In this document: piece by piece, positions 40,534 to 49,400 of the stretch
Numbering within the stretch: position 1 is the stretch's first letter
How the letters are laid out: each line of letters opens with the position of its first letter
IMG/VR virus record: IMGVR_UViG_3300044999_000022
Coordinates: 1-64,000 of that record
Length of the DNA stretch: 64,000 nt
Source: a virus
Direction: 5' to 3' (one strand)
The notes under the pieces: generated by a model
What the model was told of the DNA's origin: nothing
The model's input: the letters and a program-made list of their open reading frames with translations, nothing else
Databases searched by the model: none
Translations under genes and position numbers: made by a program

Positions 40534-41004
40534 ATGCGAAGGGTTCTTTTGGTCCTGATCGTCTTGCTAGCAGTCCGGCTGATACCGAAAGTGCTCCGGA
40601 AAGAAGCTCTCGTACTAGAGCTGCTCATGCTGCTGGTACAAGTGAGTGCGCTGGCCGCCAAGAACACTTCCAAAGCAACCTCAACAGAGCAGCGCACTAC
40701 GGCCCTAGAAGCGCGAACTAGCGCTACGGCGGTCAAGGTGTCTAATGTAGTGGCCGGTAAGACTGGCTTCGCAAACGCCCTCGGTTACGGGCCTACTAGT
40801 ACTGCTAACATCGGTACGACTAGTGGTCCCGATAGTGGAGGTACCGGTTTCTATAGCTTCTCTACCGGGCCGCAAATCGGCGGCGCAGCGGCCCACGTAC
40901 ACAACGGCACCCTTCCCAATCTGCCGAGTGCGACCCACATTCACGACTTCGGCGGGCATACCCACGACTTTGGCGGTCACAAGCACCCGAGCACAGGCGG
41001 GTAA
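40534..41004 (+). CDS. Membrane-helix protein with histidine-rich end
   Basis: 156 residues. N-terminal hydrophobic helix (VLLVLIVLLAVRLIPKVL), a coiled coil (EQRTTALEARTSATAVKV), then a His-rich C-terminus: HVHNGTLPNLPSATHIHDFG and HTHDFGGHKHP. Alternating His-x-His as in metal-binding stems of fibre proteins. Unusual combination; perhaps a short tail fibre anchored at the membrane during assembly or entry. Confidence 0.7.
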   Translation: MRRVLLVLIVLLAVRLIPKVLRKEALVLELLMLLVQVSALAAKNTSKATSTEQRTTALEARTSATAVKVSNVVAGKTGFANALGYGPTSTANIGTTSGPDSGGTGFYSFSTGPQIGGAAAHVHNGTLPNLPSATHIHDFGGHTHDFGGHKHPSTGG

Positions 41005-41040
41005 ACCCATTCGGTCACGTAACCAGATAGGAGAACTGTA

Positions 41041-41310
41041 ATGCTAGTCAGGTGTAAGATCGGCGGCGAGATGATCGACGCCCCCGAAGGGCAGGACGCG
41101 CACAGGGTGCTGGATCTCTCCGGCTGCTCGCACTGCGTAGACAACCACCCCCTGGAGGTGAGCTGTCGGGAGACTGCGGCAGCTTGTCCTCGCACTCATA
41201 TGGGACCGTGTTGGAATCCTCCGAACGTCCCCGAACGGCCGGCTGGCTGTACTGTCTGCCGCCCGATCCTGTTCCTGCCGAACGTCAACCTGATCTTCGA
41301 CGGGGTTTAG
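41041..41310 (+). CDS. 89-residue cysteine-rich protein
   Basis: ATAGGAGAACTGTA before the ATG. Eight cysteines in four groups (CSHC, C-RETAAAC, CWN, CTVC). Small, probably zinc- or disulphide-stabilised. It lies between fibre-like genes. No family recognised. Confidence 0.7.
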   Translation: MLVRCKIGGEMIDAPEGQDAHRVLDLSGCSHCVDNHPLEVSCRETAAACPRTHMGPCWNPPNVPERPAGCTVCRPILFLPNVNLIFDGV

Positions 41311-41319
41311 GAGCCATCC

Positions 41320-41778
41320 ATGGCTAACATGTCTGATCAGACCTGGGTCAACTGGATACTTCAGGCCTGGTTTAGCGGTACCACGGTCGTTACGTTCACT
41401 CCAGGGACGAGCGGCGGAGCTGCTATGGTCATCAGCCCTCCGTACCACCTGAGGCTGATGACCACACAGGGTTCCAACACGTCCAACGGTACCGAGGCAA
41501 CCTCGGGTAACTGCCCAGGATACACCGCTGGTGGCTCCACTCTCGGTGCGCAGTTCTGCGTCACCCCGTCTGGAGGACAGCAGACCAACACGAACTCGGT
41601 GTCGTGGAGCGCGACCGGTGGGTGGACGGCAATTCCGTCCATCGAGGTCTGGGACACTGCAGCGACGCCGCTTCGTAAGCTGCAAGGAGCGTTGTCGAGC
41701 AGTATCACCGGCGTGACCAACGGCGATACTGTGCAGTTCGCGGTGGCCGCAATTACCGTGAATGCTTCGGCCTGGTAG
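41320..41778 (+). CDS. 152-residue minor virion protein
   Basis: Starts MANMSDQTWVNWILQAWFSG. Beta- and Thr/Ser-rich (STLGAQFCVTPSGGQQTNTN, then IPSIEVWDTAATPLRKLQGA). Pattern of small tail-associated proteins that precede the lysis cassette. TAGGAGCCATCC precedes the ATG. Confidence 0.65.
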   Translation: MANMSDQTWVNWILQAWFSGTTVVTFTPGTSGGAAMVISPPYHLRLMTTQGSNTSNGTEATSGNCPGYTAGGSTLGAQFCVTPSGGQQTNTNSVSWSATGGWTAIPSIEVWDTAATPLRKLQGALSSSITGVTNGDTVQFAVAAITVNASAW

Positions 41779-41784
41779 GCGTAG

Positions 41785-42024
41785 ATGCACTGGCTATATC
41801 ACTGGGTATGGTTGGACTTCTACGTACCGATATGGCCGAACATCGCTGCGTCGATTCTCTGTGCAAGCTGGGTCGTGGTCCGCCTACGCAAGCTCAGACA
41901 ACTGCATATACAGCATCATCAAGAACTTCTCGATGCGCAACAGACTCACCACGAGGCCTTGAAGAAGCACATCGAGACGCTGGTCGGCGGACAAGGCGGA
42001 CGAAAGGAAGGAGGCGGACAATGA
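41785..42024 (+). CDS. Holin-like membrane protein
   Basis: 79 residues. An N-terminal aromatic membrane stretch (YHWVWLDFYVPIWPNIAASI, then LCASWVVV) is followed by a charged His-rich helix (RKLRQLHIQHHQELLDAQQT). Position just before the endolysin fits a holin that makes membrane holes for lysis. Confidence 0.7.
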   Translation: MHWLYHWVWLDFYVPIWPNIAASILCASWVVVRLRKLRQLHIQHHQELLDAQQTHHEALKKHIETLVGGQGGRKEGGGQ

Positions 42025-42182
42025 ATGCAGCAACGATCGCAGCGGTGTCAACAGCAGCTGTTGCGATCCTCGGCGCCGTCGCGGGCGTCATCAAGGCTTG
42101 GCAGGCAGGCAAGTCGGCGACGAAGACGCAGGCCGCGCTACAGGATCACCTAGCGAGCGAACACGTGGAGGTGAAGCCGTGA
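42021..42182 (+). CDS. 53-residue second holin-like protein
   Basis: GAAGGAGGCGGACA before the ATG, which overlaps the previous stop (AATGA). One hydrophobic segment (AAVSTAAVAILGAVAGVIKA) and a polar tail. Might be a holin partner or antiholin. Its stop overlaps the endolysin start. Confidence 0.65.
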   Translation: MNAATIAAVSTAAVAILGAVAGVIKAWQAGKSATKTQAALQDHLASEHVEVKP

Positions 42183-43051
42183 TCATCGACTACTCAACAG
42201 CCAGACCGTCTATGGCAGCGCTGCGAGCGGCCGGTGTTACGGCTGTCGGCAGGTACATCGGATGGGATAGTGTGTCCGGCTTCCCGTCGATCGGGAAGAA
42301 CATCTCCACAAGCGAGATCGCCGAGCTACACGGTGCCGGCATCACTCCATTCGTGTCGTTTGAGTATGCGTCTGACGCACCCTCTCGCGGCTCGGGGCAG
42401 GGCAGCGCGGATGGGAACCTGGCCACGAAGCAAATGGCCGCCCTAGGCGCTCCGCCACTGCTCGGCGTGTACTTCGCGTGCGACTGGGACATGCCGGACT
42501 ACGACCCGGGACTGCCGGACACGGCAGCGAATGCGCGGAAGAAGCTGGGCCCCGTTGGGGACTACTTCGCCACGATCAACGAGCAGGCGCCGACCTATCG
42601 CGTAGGTGGGTACGGTAGTTACTACGCCGTCAAGAGGCTGTTCGACGCCGGGCTCATTACGCTGGGCTGGCAGACGGTGGCCTGGTCCGGCGGCCAGCGG
42701 GACACCCGCGCACAGCTGTACCAAACAACGGGGCACGTCTCCATCGGAGGCGCTGACCTCGACATCCATGAAGGGAACGCTGCTGACTTCGGCCAGTGGA
42801 TCACTACCCAGCCCGTGACAAACTGGACGGAGACACTAGTGGAACTGCTACCCGTACTTCAGCAGGGGGCGACCGGCGCGGACGCCAAGTCAGCTCAGGG
42901 ACTCCTGGGAGCGCGTGGGCACGTCGTCGCAGTCGACGGCAACTTCGGCCCGGCTACCAAGGCCGCGGTCCAGGCCTTCCAGACCGCCAGCGGTCTGGCC
43001 AACGACGGGATCGTCGGTCAGCAGACCTGGACGAAGCTACTGAACAGGTAG
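42179..43051 (+). CDS. Endolysin (DUF1906 glycoside-hydrolase-like plus peptidoglycan-binding)
   Basis: 290 residues from a GTG with GGAGGTGAAGCC upstream. Residues 1-210 match DUF1906/Rv2525c-like proteins: IIDYSTARPSMAALRAAGVT, VGRYIGWDSV, LLGVYFACDWDMPDY and TYRVGGYGSYYAVKRLFDAG. Residues 222-288 are a PG_binding_1 domain (GATGADAKSAQGLLGARGHV, then VQAFQTASGLANDGIVG). No signal peptide, so a holin would be needed. Last gene of the rightward unit. Confidence 0.85.
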   Translation: MIIDYSTARPSMAALRAAGVTAVGRYIGWDSVSGFPSIGKNISTSEIAELHGAGITPFVSFEYASDAPSRGSGQGSADGNLATKQMAALGAPPLLGVYFACDWDMPDYDPGLPDTAANARKKLGPVGDYFATINEQAPTYRVGGYGSYYAVKRLFDAGLITLGWQTVAWSGGQRDTRAQLYQTTGHVSIGGADLDIHEGNAADFGQWITTQPVTNWTETLVELLPVLQQGATGADAKSAQGLLGARGHVVAVDGNFGPATKAAVQAFQTASGLANDGIVGQQTWTKLLNR

Positions 43052-43061
43052 CACCCTAAAC

Positions 43062-43106
43062 GTCGGCGCTGGTCTCCGGAAGTCCGCCCCGGAGGCCAGC
43101 GCTGAC
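43062..43106. terminator. Hairpin terminator between convergent arms
   Basis: An 18-base-pair stem (43062..43079 with 43089..43106; two G-T-type mismatches) and a 9-base loop. It falls exactly between the end of the endolysin and the end of the leftward gene at 43107. No long T tract, so it may work in both directions or with a factor. Confidence 0.7.
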
Positions 43107-43322
43107 TTATAGGTCCCTCGTTCCGGTTATGCGCGGACGGGCTGAGCTGCCTTCACGGTGGATGTGAAGGTCGGTTACGAGCACCTCACTAACTGGAGGC
43201 TCGCGGTCCCTAACCCTGTTCAGACGCAGCGACACTTCATCGGCCGCTCCTCCCATTGTTAGCGAACCGGCTATGGTAAACACGATCGTCGCGGTAACGG
43301 TGTACTGCTCGATTTTAGGCAT
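43107..43322 (-). CDS. 71-residue hypothetical protein
   Basis: Starts MPKIEQYTVTATIVFTIAGS with GGGAG upstream. Beta-rich (SEVLVTDLHIHREGSS). It overlaps the end of the preceding gene by 52 bases. Last gene of the leftward right-arm unit. Not recognised. Confidence 0.65.
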   Translation of the reverse strand: MPKIEQYTVTATIVFTIAGSLTMGGAADEVSLRLNRVRDREPPVSEVLVTDLHIHREGSSARPRITGTRDL

Positions 43323-43600
43323 AAGTTAACCGCTCCCGGATTCTCCCCGAGGAACTTTGCTTGTATTGCTGCCAGCTCAAGCGCATGCAATACGCGATGG
43401 ACAGCCTCCTCCGCGTCCTCCTTTGTCTGTATTAGCATCACGAGGTTGACGACCAATGCGCCGATCTCGACAGCTGTCCATACCTCGAATGTCTCGATGA
43501 ACTTGTGTAGGAACTCTTCGACTACAGGCTGAGCTGTCTCTTTGTTAGTCGCCGCTACGCCGCGGTGAATGAGGTCGTACAGCTCGTCAATTGTGGCCAC
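43271..43600 (-). CDS. 109-residue helical protein, paralogue of its neighbour
   Basis: GTG start with GGAGG upstream. All-helical: EEFLHKFIETFEVWTAVEIG, then AVHRVLHALELAAIQAKFLG. Similar in order to the next gene (F-x-x-W-T-x-E-x-G-x-L, then a second helix ALxEL). The last ~17 residues lie within the following gene. Function unknown. Confidence 0.65.
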   Translation of the reverse strand: MATIDELYDLIHRGVAATNKETAQPVVEEFLHKFIETFEVWTAVEIGALVVNLVMLIQTKEDAEEAVHRVLHALELAAIQAKFLGENPGAVNLCLKSSSTPLPRRSCLP

Positions 43601-43880
43601 GGCGAATGAACCTCCTGATCTCTTCCAGGCCTTCCATAAAGGTTTCCAGCCTGTTCAGCTCGCCGAGCGCTTCAACGGCGCGCCGAAACGGGCCCTGAGC
43701 GTGTGGGTCGCGCTTGCGCAGAAAGTAGCCAGCGTATGTAAATAGCGACCCCAGCTCCTCATCGGTCCAGTCTTTGAAGGCTTCCCCGATCCTCTGTACC
43801 TGTTCATGCGCTGCTTCTTCTGACTCCAAGCCGTTCTTGTCTGTCAGCGCGAGCCGCAGGTCATCCAGACTTTCGATCAT
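43587..43880 (-). CDS. 97-residue helical protein, paralogue of its neighbour
   Basis: AAGGAGCGGA precedes the ATG. VQRIGEAFKDWTDEELGSLF and FRRAVEALGELNRLETFMEG correspond to segments of the gene at 43271. Charged, helical, cytoplasmic. Function unknown. Confidence 0.7.
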   Translation of the reverse strand: MIESLDDLRLALTDKNGLESEEAAHEQVQRIGEAFKDWTDEELGSLFTYAGYFLRKRDPHAQGPFRRAVEALGELNRLETFMEGLEEIRRFIRRGHN

Positions 43881-44124
43881 TCCGCTCCTTGTGGGCAGCT
43901 CGGATGTCTTCTAGTGCGACTACGGGGCGGTCCTTGACGTCATAGTGTACGTGGCCGCCGGTCTCTAGATACCGCGCGTACCCCTTAGCCGGTCCGTGAA
44001 TCAGCTGTAGAGCTGTACATGTGGCATGCTCTTCGAGCAGCATAGCTATGGCAGTGATCTTCTCTTCCGTGGTCAGGCCGGCCTCGCCGAGCTCGTCGAC
44101 ACGTATCCAGGTCAGGTCAGTCAC
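43861..44124 (-). CDS. 87-residue hypothetical protein
   Basis: GTG start overlapping the upstream stop, with AGGACCGCA before it. Starts MTDLTWIRVDELGEAGLTTE; contains LQLIHGPAKGYARYLETGGH. No family recognised. Confidence 0.7.
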   Translation of the reverse strand: MTDLTWIRVDELGEAGLTTEEKITAIAMLLEEHATCTALQLIHGPAKGYARYLETGGHVHYDVKDRPVVALEDIRAAHKERNDRKSG

Positions 44125-44671
44125 TGCGGTCCTGAAAACGGCGAAGTTGACGAGCGATCTCGTCCCGTGATGGGAGGCGAAGTTCCTCGACGGGTCCCCC
44201 TACTGAGGGCGACCATGACGGCCCCATGTCGACGTAGCCCTTCGCGACCTCGACGGGCGGAGGCGAATCCGCCCCAAGCATGTCCATCGGAGGGCTGACA
44301 TACCCTCCATACTGATACTGGAGGCCTGCAGGTGAGTCGTCCTGGTAGAGCCCGCTTGGACTGGCCCCCAGGTACGGGTCGCCGTATATTGAGCGACGGT
44401 CGAACTCCCTAGCCATCCGGTCGTGGTATTGGTGACGCGTCAGCTGACGCTCTATGCCTAGAACGGGATGTTGCCTATAGTCGCGATTGGGAGCGCGTAC
44501 CAGCTCGGGTCCTCTGCACCAGGTACAGAGCTGATCTTCTTCAGTAGCGCGCCTCTGGCAGGGGTGGCCGAAGTCGCACTGGCACCTGAAGTGTTCATCC
44601 TCGGCTATAACGAACTCTACCCCGTCTATCTTATCGAACTGGTCGCGTTGCATATGCGTCCAGCAGGACAT
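44117..44671 (-). CDS. 184-residue protein with a zinc-binding cluster
   Basis: ATG with GGGAGGCACAG upstream. CQCDFGHPCQRR and DQLCTWCRGP form a Cys cluster near residues 32-55. The second half is Pro/Tyr-rich and probably disordered (LYQDDSPAGLQYQYGGYVSP). Function unknown. Confidence 0.7.
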   Translation of the reverse strand: MSCWTHMQRDQFDKIDGVEFVIAEDEHFRCQCDFGHPCQRRATEEDQLCTWCRGPELVRAPNRDYRQHPVLGIERQLTRHQYHDRMAREFDRRSIYGDPYLGASPSGLYQDDSPAGLQYQYGGYVSPPMDMLGADSPPPVEVAKGYVDMGPSWSPSVGGPVEELRLPSRDEIARQLRRFQDRSD

Positions 44672-44681
44672 CTGTGCCTCC

Positions 44682-44867
44682 CTAGTCGGGATAGTCGCCG
44701 TAGTCTTCACGTCGCACGACTTCCCCACTGGCGCGCAGCGTAGGAACTGGCCGCTTAGCTAGCTGCTGCAGGTGCTGTTGTGCAAGATACGTTAGACAGA
44801 TAGCTACCGTGATGAGGATAGCGCCCCCCATGACGATTGCGGTCACAATAACATCGTTAATGTCCAT
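44682..44867 (-). CDS. 61-residue single-pass membrane protein
   Basis: AGGAGATCTAT precedes the ATG. Starts MDINDVIVTAIVMGGAILIT, one membrane helix, then a basic and acidic tail. Downstream of the twin hairpins after the vWA gene. Function unknown. Confidence 0.7.
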   Translation of the reverse strand: MDINDVIVTAIVMGGAILITVAICLTYLAQQHLQQLAKRPVPTLRASGEVVRREDYGDYPD

Positions 44868-44884
44868 ATAGATCTCCTGAGTGA

Positions 44885-44921
44885 CAGGCGCCCCCGGGGG
44901 AGCGGGAACGGGGGGCGCCTG
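44885..44921 (-). terminator. Strong hairpin downstream of the vWA gene
   Basis: CAGGCGCCCCC (44885..44895) pairs perfectly with 44911..44921. No T tract follows. With the hairpin at 44937 it probably ends or protects the vWA transcript, so the next genes would be expressed less. Confidence 0.55.
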
Positions 44922-44936
44922 CCACGTCCTCAGGCA

Positions 44937-44983
44937 GAGGGACCCGACCCATTCTGCACCCACGCTTCCTGCTCGGGTCCCTC
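44937..44983 (-). terminator. Second hairpin downstream of the vWA gene
   Basis: GAGGGACCCGA (44937..44947) pairs perfectly with TCGGGTCCCTC (44973..44983), loop 25 bases. It lies 12 bases after the vWA stop. Terminator, attenuator or 3' stabiliser; no T tract. Confidence 0.5.
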
Positions 44984-44994
44984 CACGTCATGGG

Positions 44995-45765
44995 CTAGCT
45001 GGCCAGGCCGGCCATGAACTGTACGTCGTACGCGACCTCGCGCGGGTCGCTGACGCCGGTCAGCGCGTCGACACCGACGTACTTGTTGCTGGCGGCGATC
45101 TGCTGCCAGTGCTGCACCGCGGAGTCGTGGCCGTGGCTGCTCTTCGACTCGTCGAACCCGATGACGGCGACGACGATCACGCAGCGCGGGCCGGCGTTCT
45201 GCTGGACCCACTGCTCGAGCTCGTCCTCATCGCTGACCTTGCCGTCATTGATGATGATGAGCTCGAGCGCGCGGTCGGGGTCGTTCGGGAACTCGGTGTC
45301 GAACGCGTGCTTGAGCCCCCTGATCGCCGGCATCAGGAACGTGCGGCCCCGCTGCTCGACCAACGAGCGGATCTGGGCCATCTTCTCGAGAGCGTTCGCC
45401 GAGTTGATGTCCCCGAGGTCACGCGGGTCTTCGCTCTCGTCCTCGCCGGGCGCGAACTCGATGGGGCTCGGCTCGTTGGCGGCGATGGTCCGGAGGCCGC
45501 CACGCTTCGAGCTCCCGCCGGACTGCTCCCTCGCCGCTTCGGCGTCATCACCCTCCACGACGGCGGCGATCAACGGGATGGCCAGCGTGAGCAGCTCGAC
45601 CTTGGTCATGGTGCCCTCGGGGTCGGCCATCTCCAGGTTCGATCCGCTCACGTCCACGACGAGCGCCGGCTCCTTCTTGAGCCGGGTCATCGGCCGCTCG
45701 AGCTGCTCCCGCGGGGTACGCTTGCCGGGGGTGCCGGTAACCGCGGTCTCCTCAATGGCTGTCAT
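44995..45765 (-). CDS. von Willebrand factor A domain protein
   Basis: 256 residues; the start is the second ATG, with GAAAGG at proper distance. MIDAS-type metal site LVVDVSGSN (Asp38, Ser40, Ser42) with TFLMPAIRGLKHAF (the Thr) and LELIIINDGKVSDEDEL (Asp). vWA domains bind partner proteins through a metal ion. Codon use is strongly GC-ended compared with neighbours, and a promoter with a 5' hairpin precedes it, so high expression is likely. Partner unknown; no MoxR ATPase was seen. Confidence 0.8.
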   Translation of the reverse strand: MTAIEETAVTGTPGKRTPREQLERPMTRLKKEPALVVDVSGSNLEMADPEGTMTKVELLTLAIPLIAAVVEGDDAEAAREQSGGSSKRGGLRTIAANEPSPIEFAPGEDESEDPRDLGDINSANALEKMAQIRSLVEQRGRTFLMPAIRGLKHAFDTEFPNDPDRALELIIINDGKVSDEDELEQWVQQNAGPRCVIVVAVIGFDESKSSHGHDSAVQHWQQIAASNKYVGVDALTGVSDPREVAYDVQFMAGLAS

Positions 45766-45783
45766 AGCCATCCTTTCGTACGA

Positions 45784-45804
45784 GGCAAAACCCTATGTTT
45801 TGCC
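45784..45804 (-). promoter_or_regulatory. 5' hairpin in the vWA leader
   Basis: GGCAAAAC / GTTTTGCC, an 8-base-pair perfect stem with a 5-base loop, beginning about four bases after the expected transcription start. Such 5'-terminal hairpins protect phage messages from RNases. Confidence 0.6.
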
Positions 45805-45814
45805 CTCTAGAATT

Positions 45815-45843
45815 ATTATATAGCCATATCCAAGAGAAATCTA
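45815..45843 (-). promoter_or_regulatory. Promoter of the vWA gene
   Basis: TAGATT (45838..45843), 17-base spacer, TATAAT (45815..45820). The GCTAGATTT around the -35 resembles GCTGGATTT at 61275 and GCGAGATTC at 57259 and 26587. Confidence 0.6.
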
Positions 45844-45864
45844 GCCCGCCTTCTCGTGCTTTTT

Positions 45865-46464
45865 TCAGTAGTGGAGGTGCTTCGGAGCGCAGCCTCTGCG
45901 GACAACGCGGACGGGGATCTTGGCCTCCCTAGCTTCCTGCCACGTGTACTCGTCTACGTGCGGGAATACCCAAGTGGCCATGTCGCTCCGGATACAGGCC
46001 TCGATGAGACGCCGTGGCAGGTACGTAAAGTTGAACGTGAACATCGTAGGGTCGTCGATGTCGCTCTGCCATATCTTACGCGCTTCCTCATTGGACAGCG
46101 GCGGGTCCCGATCGGTAAGGACCTCTCGATGCCCCCAAACCCAGTAGTGATAAGCCGTGCTCGCCGGCCACAGGCGAACTGGCGCCGTCCAGACCACGTC
46201 TGGCTCTGTAGTCGCACTGATGATCATGGCGGAGTAGTCGAGCGGGTCGATAGCGCAGTCCGCATCGAGGATAAGCATCCCACTGCTCTGGACCCGGGCT
46301 GATACTTGCCAGATACGGGTCAGTAGCAATCCCTTCTGGCCGAAGGGGTGCTCTGCCGTAGGCATCACGTCAAAGGCGCGGAAGTTAGACGGTGTTGGCC
46401 CGCACTCCTTTCCCTGCCACCTGATACGCGCGTGTACTACGGACTCCAGTGCTGGCCCGTCCAT
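45865..46464 (-). CDS. Glycosyltransferase-like (GT-A) protein
   Basis: 199 residues; ATG with GGAGGCCGTA upstream, overlapping the polymerase stop (TAATG). SGMLILDADCAIDPLDY carries a DxD (Asp67/Asp69) as in GT-A transferases that use a nucleotide sugar and a metal. TFNFTYLPRRLIEACIRSDM and HVDEYTWQEAREAKIPVRVV follow like the acceptor half of family 2 enzymes. Shorter than typical full-length enzymes. Substrate unknown: sugar on modified DNA or on a virion protein are both possible. Confidence 0.65.
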   Translation of the reverse strand: MDGPALESVVHARIRWQGKECGPTPSNFRAFDVMPTAEHPFGQKGLLLTRIWQVSARVQSSGMLILDADCAIDPLDYSAMIISATTEPDVVWTAPVRLWPASTAYHYWVWGHREVLTDRDPPLSNEEARKIWQSDIDDPTMFTFNFTYLPRRLIEACIRSDMATWVFPHVDEYTWQEAREAKIPVRVVRRGCAPKHLHY

Positions 46465-49400
46465 TACGGCCTCCATAGCTCTACAGTTGTCGGATAGGGA
46501 CGCTTGCCGCCTTTCCAATCTTCGTAACTAACTAGGTCGCCCCAGTTCATACCGACGTCGGCGCCTACCTTGATCGGGACGTAGTCGCCCATTACGGAGT
46601 AGGCGGATTCCTGCATGGTTTCGACTACGGTTTTGACCACATAGTCCAGGTTATCACGGTGGAACTCCCAATAGAGAGCATCGTGAATAGTGTTACGGCA
46701 CCAGGCGGTCCCTTTGAGCTTGGGTCGTAGCCAGTTGAAGGCTTGGACACAAATGTCGCTGGCAATTGACTGTGGGTAGAAGGCGCAAGCCTCATTCTGG
46801 ATGTCCTTCCGGTTCTGGTCCGTGATCAGGTAGAACCGACGTCGTCGCCCGAACGGAGTGACGAGGTCTCTTCCAGATAGCGCCTGTATCTTTGCCTCCT
46901 CGCGAAATCGGACAATCCTTGGAATGACCTTGAAGAACGCCTGCAGGCCTCGCTGAGCCTCTGCAACAGGTAGGCCAAATTCATCAGCGATTGACTGAGC
47001 CTCTCGGCCGTAAGCGAGACCGTAGACATAACACTTGACGATATTTCGTCGGTCCTTCTTGGACATGATTCCGCGGTGGGATCGTTCGGGCTGGATGACT
47101 GGTTCGAGTTCATCAAATAGGTCCCTACTCGGGTCGGAGAAGATCTCTTGGAAGTATGGTTCTTGCGCGAGCCAGGTTAGTACCCGGAGCTCGATTTGTC
47201 CATAGTCGAACTCTCCCAAGAGGTGGTCAGGGTTAGCGACCTTATACTGGCGTCGTAGTTTATCGCCACGCGGAATGACCTGAAGCGACGGCCGTTTCTG
47301 AGAAGTTCGACCTGTAGTAGTGCTGTGGAGTTGGATGGTCGTATACACACGGCCATGGTCGAGGAATTTGTGCAGGCCAGATACGTACGTACCATCTAGC
47401 TTTGCTACCTTCCGGTGCAGGAGCATCGTCTCGAGGAACGTAACCGAGGGCCGCGCGGAGTGCGGGTCTACCTCGACCACTTCGGCACCTAGTTGGTTAG
47501 TACCGCCCTCATTGGACACGTAGCCTGCGAGACGTCTAGGGTCGATGGGCCGCCTCTTCTCGCGCTCGAGCATGATCTGCAAGGCTTCGGCGTCGGTAGT
47601 CTCGGCCATCTCACCCTTAGTGTTCCGCTTGCGTGGGATCTGGACGCCTAGCTGTCGGAGTGCGTCCTTGACCTGCATAGGCGATCGCGGATTGATTGCG
47701 CCAACCGTCCGATCCATGATGGCCTCGAGGCGGTCGAGCTCTGCTCGATACTCGCGCTGGAGTTCACGGTTGTACTTGAGGTCGACCGCGAACCCATTGT
47801 ATTCCGTGAACATGAAGTTTTCCGCTGCAGCGCATAGGAAGTCATGGAGCTGCTCCAGCCCCCACTTCTGACCGTCAGCGCGAGGCAGTACGGGTTCGAT
47901 ATAATTATCGTTCCGGATAAGCTGCATGTTGTACTCGTCCAAGGCAAACGTGGCTGCGACATCCCATGCGTTGTACTTGTACAGGATCGGCTTTGGGATC
48001 GTTCCGTACCGACGTTGCTTGCCTCGTCCGAGGTATTGCTCAATCTCCTCATCCCATCTCGGACAGCCTAGCTTCTCGACGCCCTGGTGCTTCAGTCCGT
48101 GTATCCCCGGACGTTCGTCTTGTACGTAGGACTGGTACATTGTATCATGCCAGACATGTAGGCCGCGGATGCCTTTAGCATAGAGTCCTGCGGTATCGAA
48201 CTTGCCGTTTTGAAATATGAGCTCCATTCCGTCTCCGGATAGATACTCTGCCAGAGCCCCACGGACAGACTTATAGCGGCAGGCTTTCTGCCCAAACACG
48301 ATAGCATGGCGGCGTGACCAAGCCATTCCAATACATAGAATCTTATACTTATTGGGGTGATCAAACGTCGAGTTGTGTGTGAGGAGTCCATTAGCGATCA
48401 GCGTTCCTGTCGAGGTCTTGAGGGAAACGACTTCTCGTTCTCCTACTGGAGTGATCGATAGTATACGTGCTTTGTCATAGTTGAGGCGCTTATGCCAAAC
48501 CCGTTCGGCCTGACGCAATAGCCTCTCGGGGCGGAAAGTGCCTAGAGTGCGAAGGATGTCCCACCGCGCCCCGATTGACCAGGACTCATGAGGATTGCCG
48601 CTAAGTCTGTTAAGACCTCGATAATGGTTGCCTAGATCATGCGCCTTCAATATCTGGGCGACCTTATCCGCGACCGGACCGACGTTCTGTGAGAACTCCA
48701 GCATCGGATGATTGCTGGCAGGGTTCGATAGGCAGCCCTCGCTGTCTAGAAAGCCCGCCATATAGCCGCCGTCGCGAGTTTCGTTAACCTCCCAAGGCTC
48801 CGACGTAAAAGGTATGAAGTATTCAGGTCGAGGTAGTGCTTGCTGGCCCCAGCAGCGACTGTTCGGATTTGCAAAGCGGGCTGCGAGGTCTTCTGTAGTG
48901 CCCCAGCGCCACTTTGTATCAACGCCCCGCGGACCGCGCGTCTTATAAGGCCAACGATGCAGCCCGCTGCAGACAACGCTCCCACGGTCGGTCTGCACGC
49001 GGTAGCATTGACGCGTAATGCGTCCGACGGACTCGACGATCGCGGGGCTCATCGTAGTGATCGGATCCGCACTAAACCCGACTAGCTCATCCCCTACCTC
49101 GAGGCCGCCGGCATCGGTCCAGGTTAGGTCCCGCCTGAGCACTTTCGTCTCTGGAACGAGGCATTCCTTGTCCAGGTCGGTCTCGATGTCGACCGTTAGT
49201 CTCTTGAAGTGCTTCTTCATGTAGGCTATCGCGGTCAGGGCAGCCTTCTCGGTATTCCAGACCGTATAGTACGGCGCTTCCCACTTGGGAGGCTTAGTAA
49301 CGAGTTTGCCGATGTCGGTCGCCATAGACGGGAACGACGACGCCGAGCGCAGGCAAGCGGCAGGATGGAACGTCGGGATGATCCGTACCCCAGGCAGCTC

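Noticed and set aside
45014-45823. 269-codon plus-strand open frame opposite the vWA gene
   Set aside because: Ser/Arg-rich antisense shadow caused by the strong GC-ended codon use of the vWA gene.
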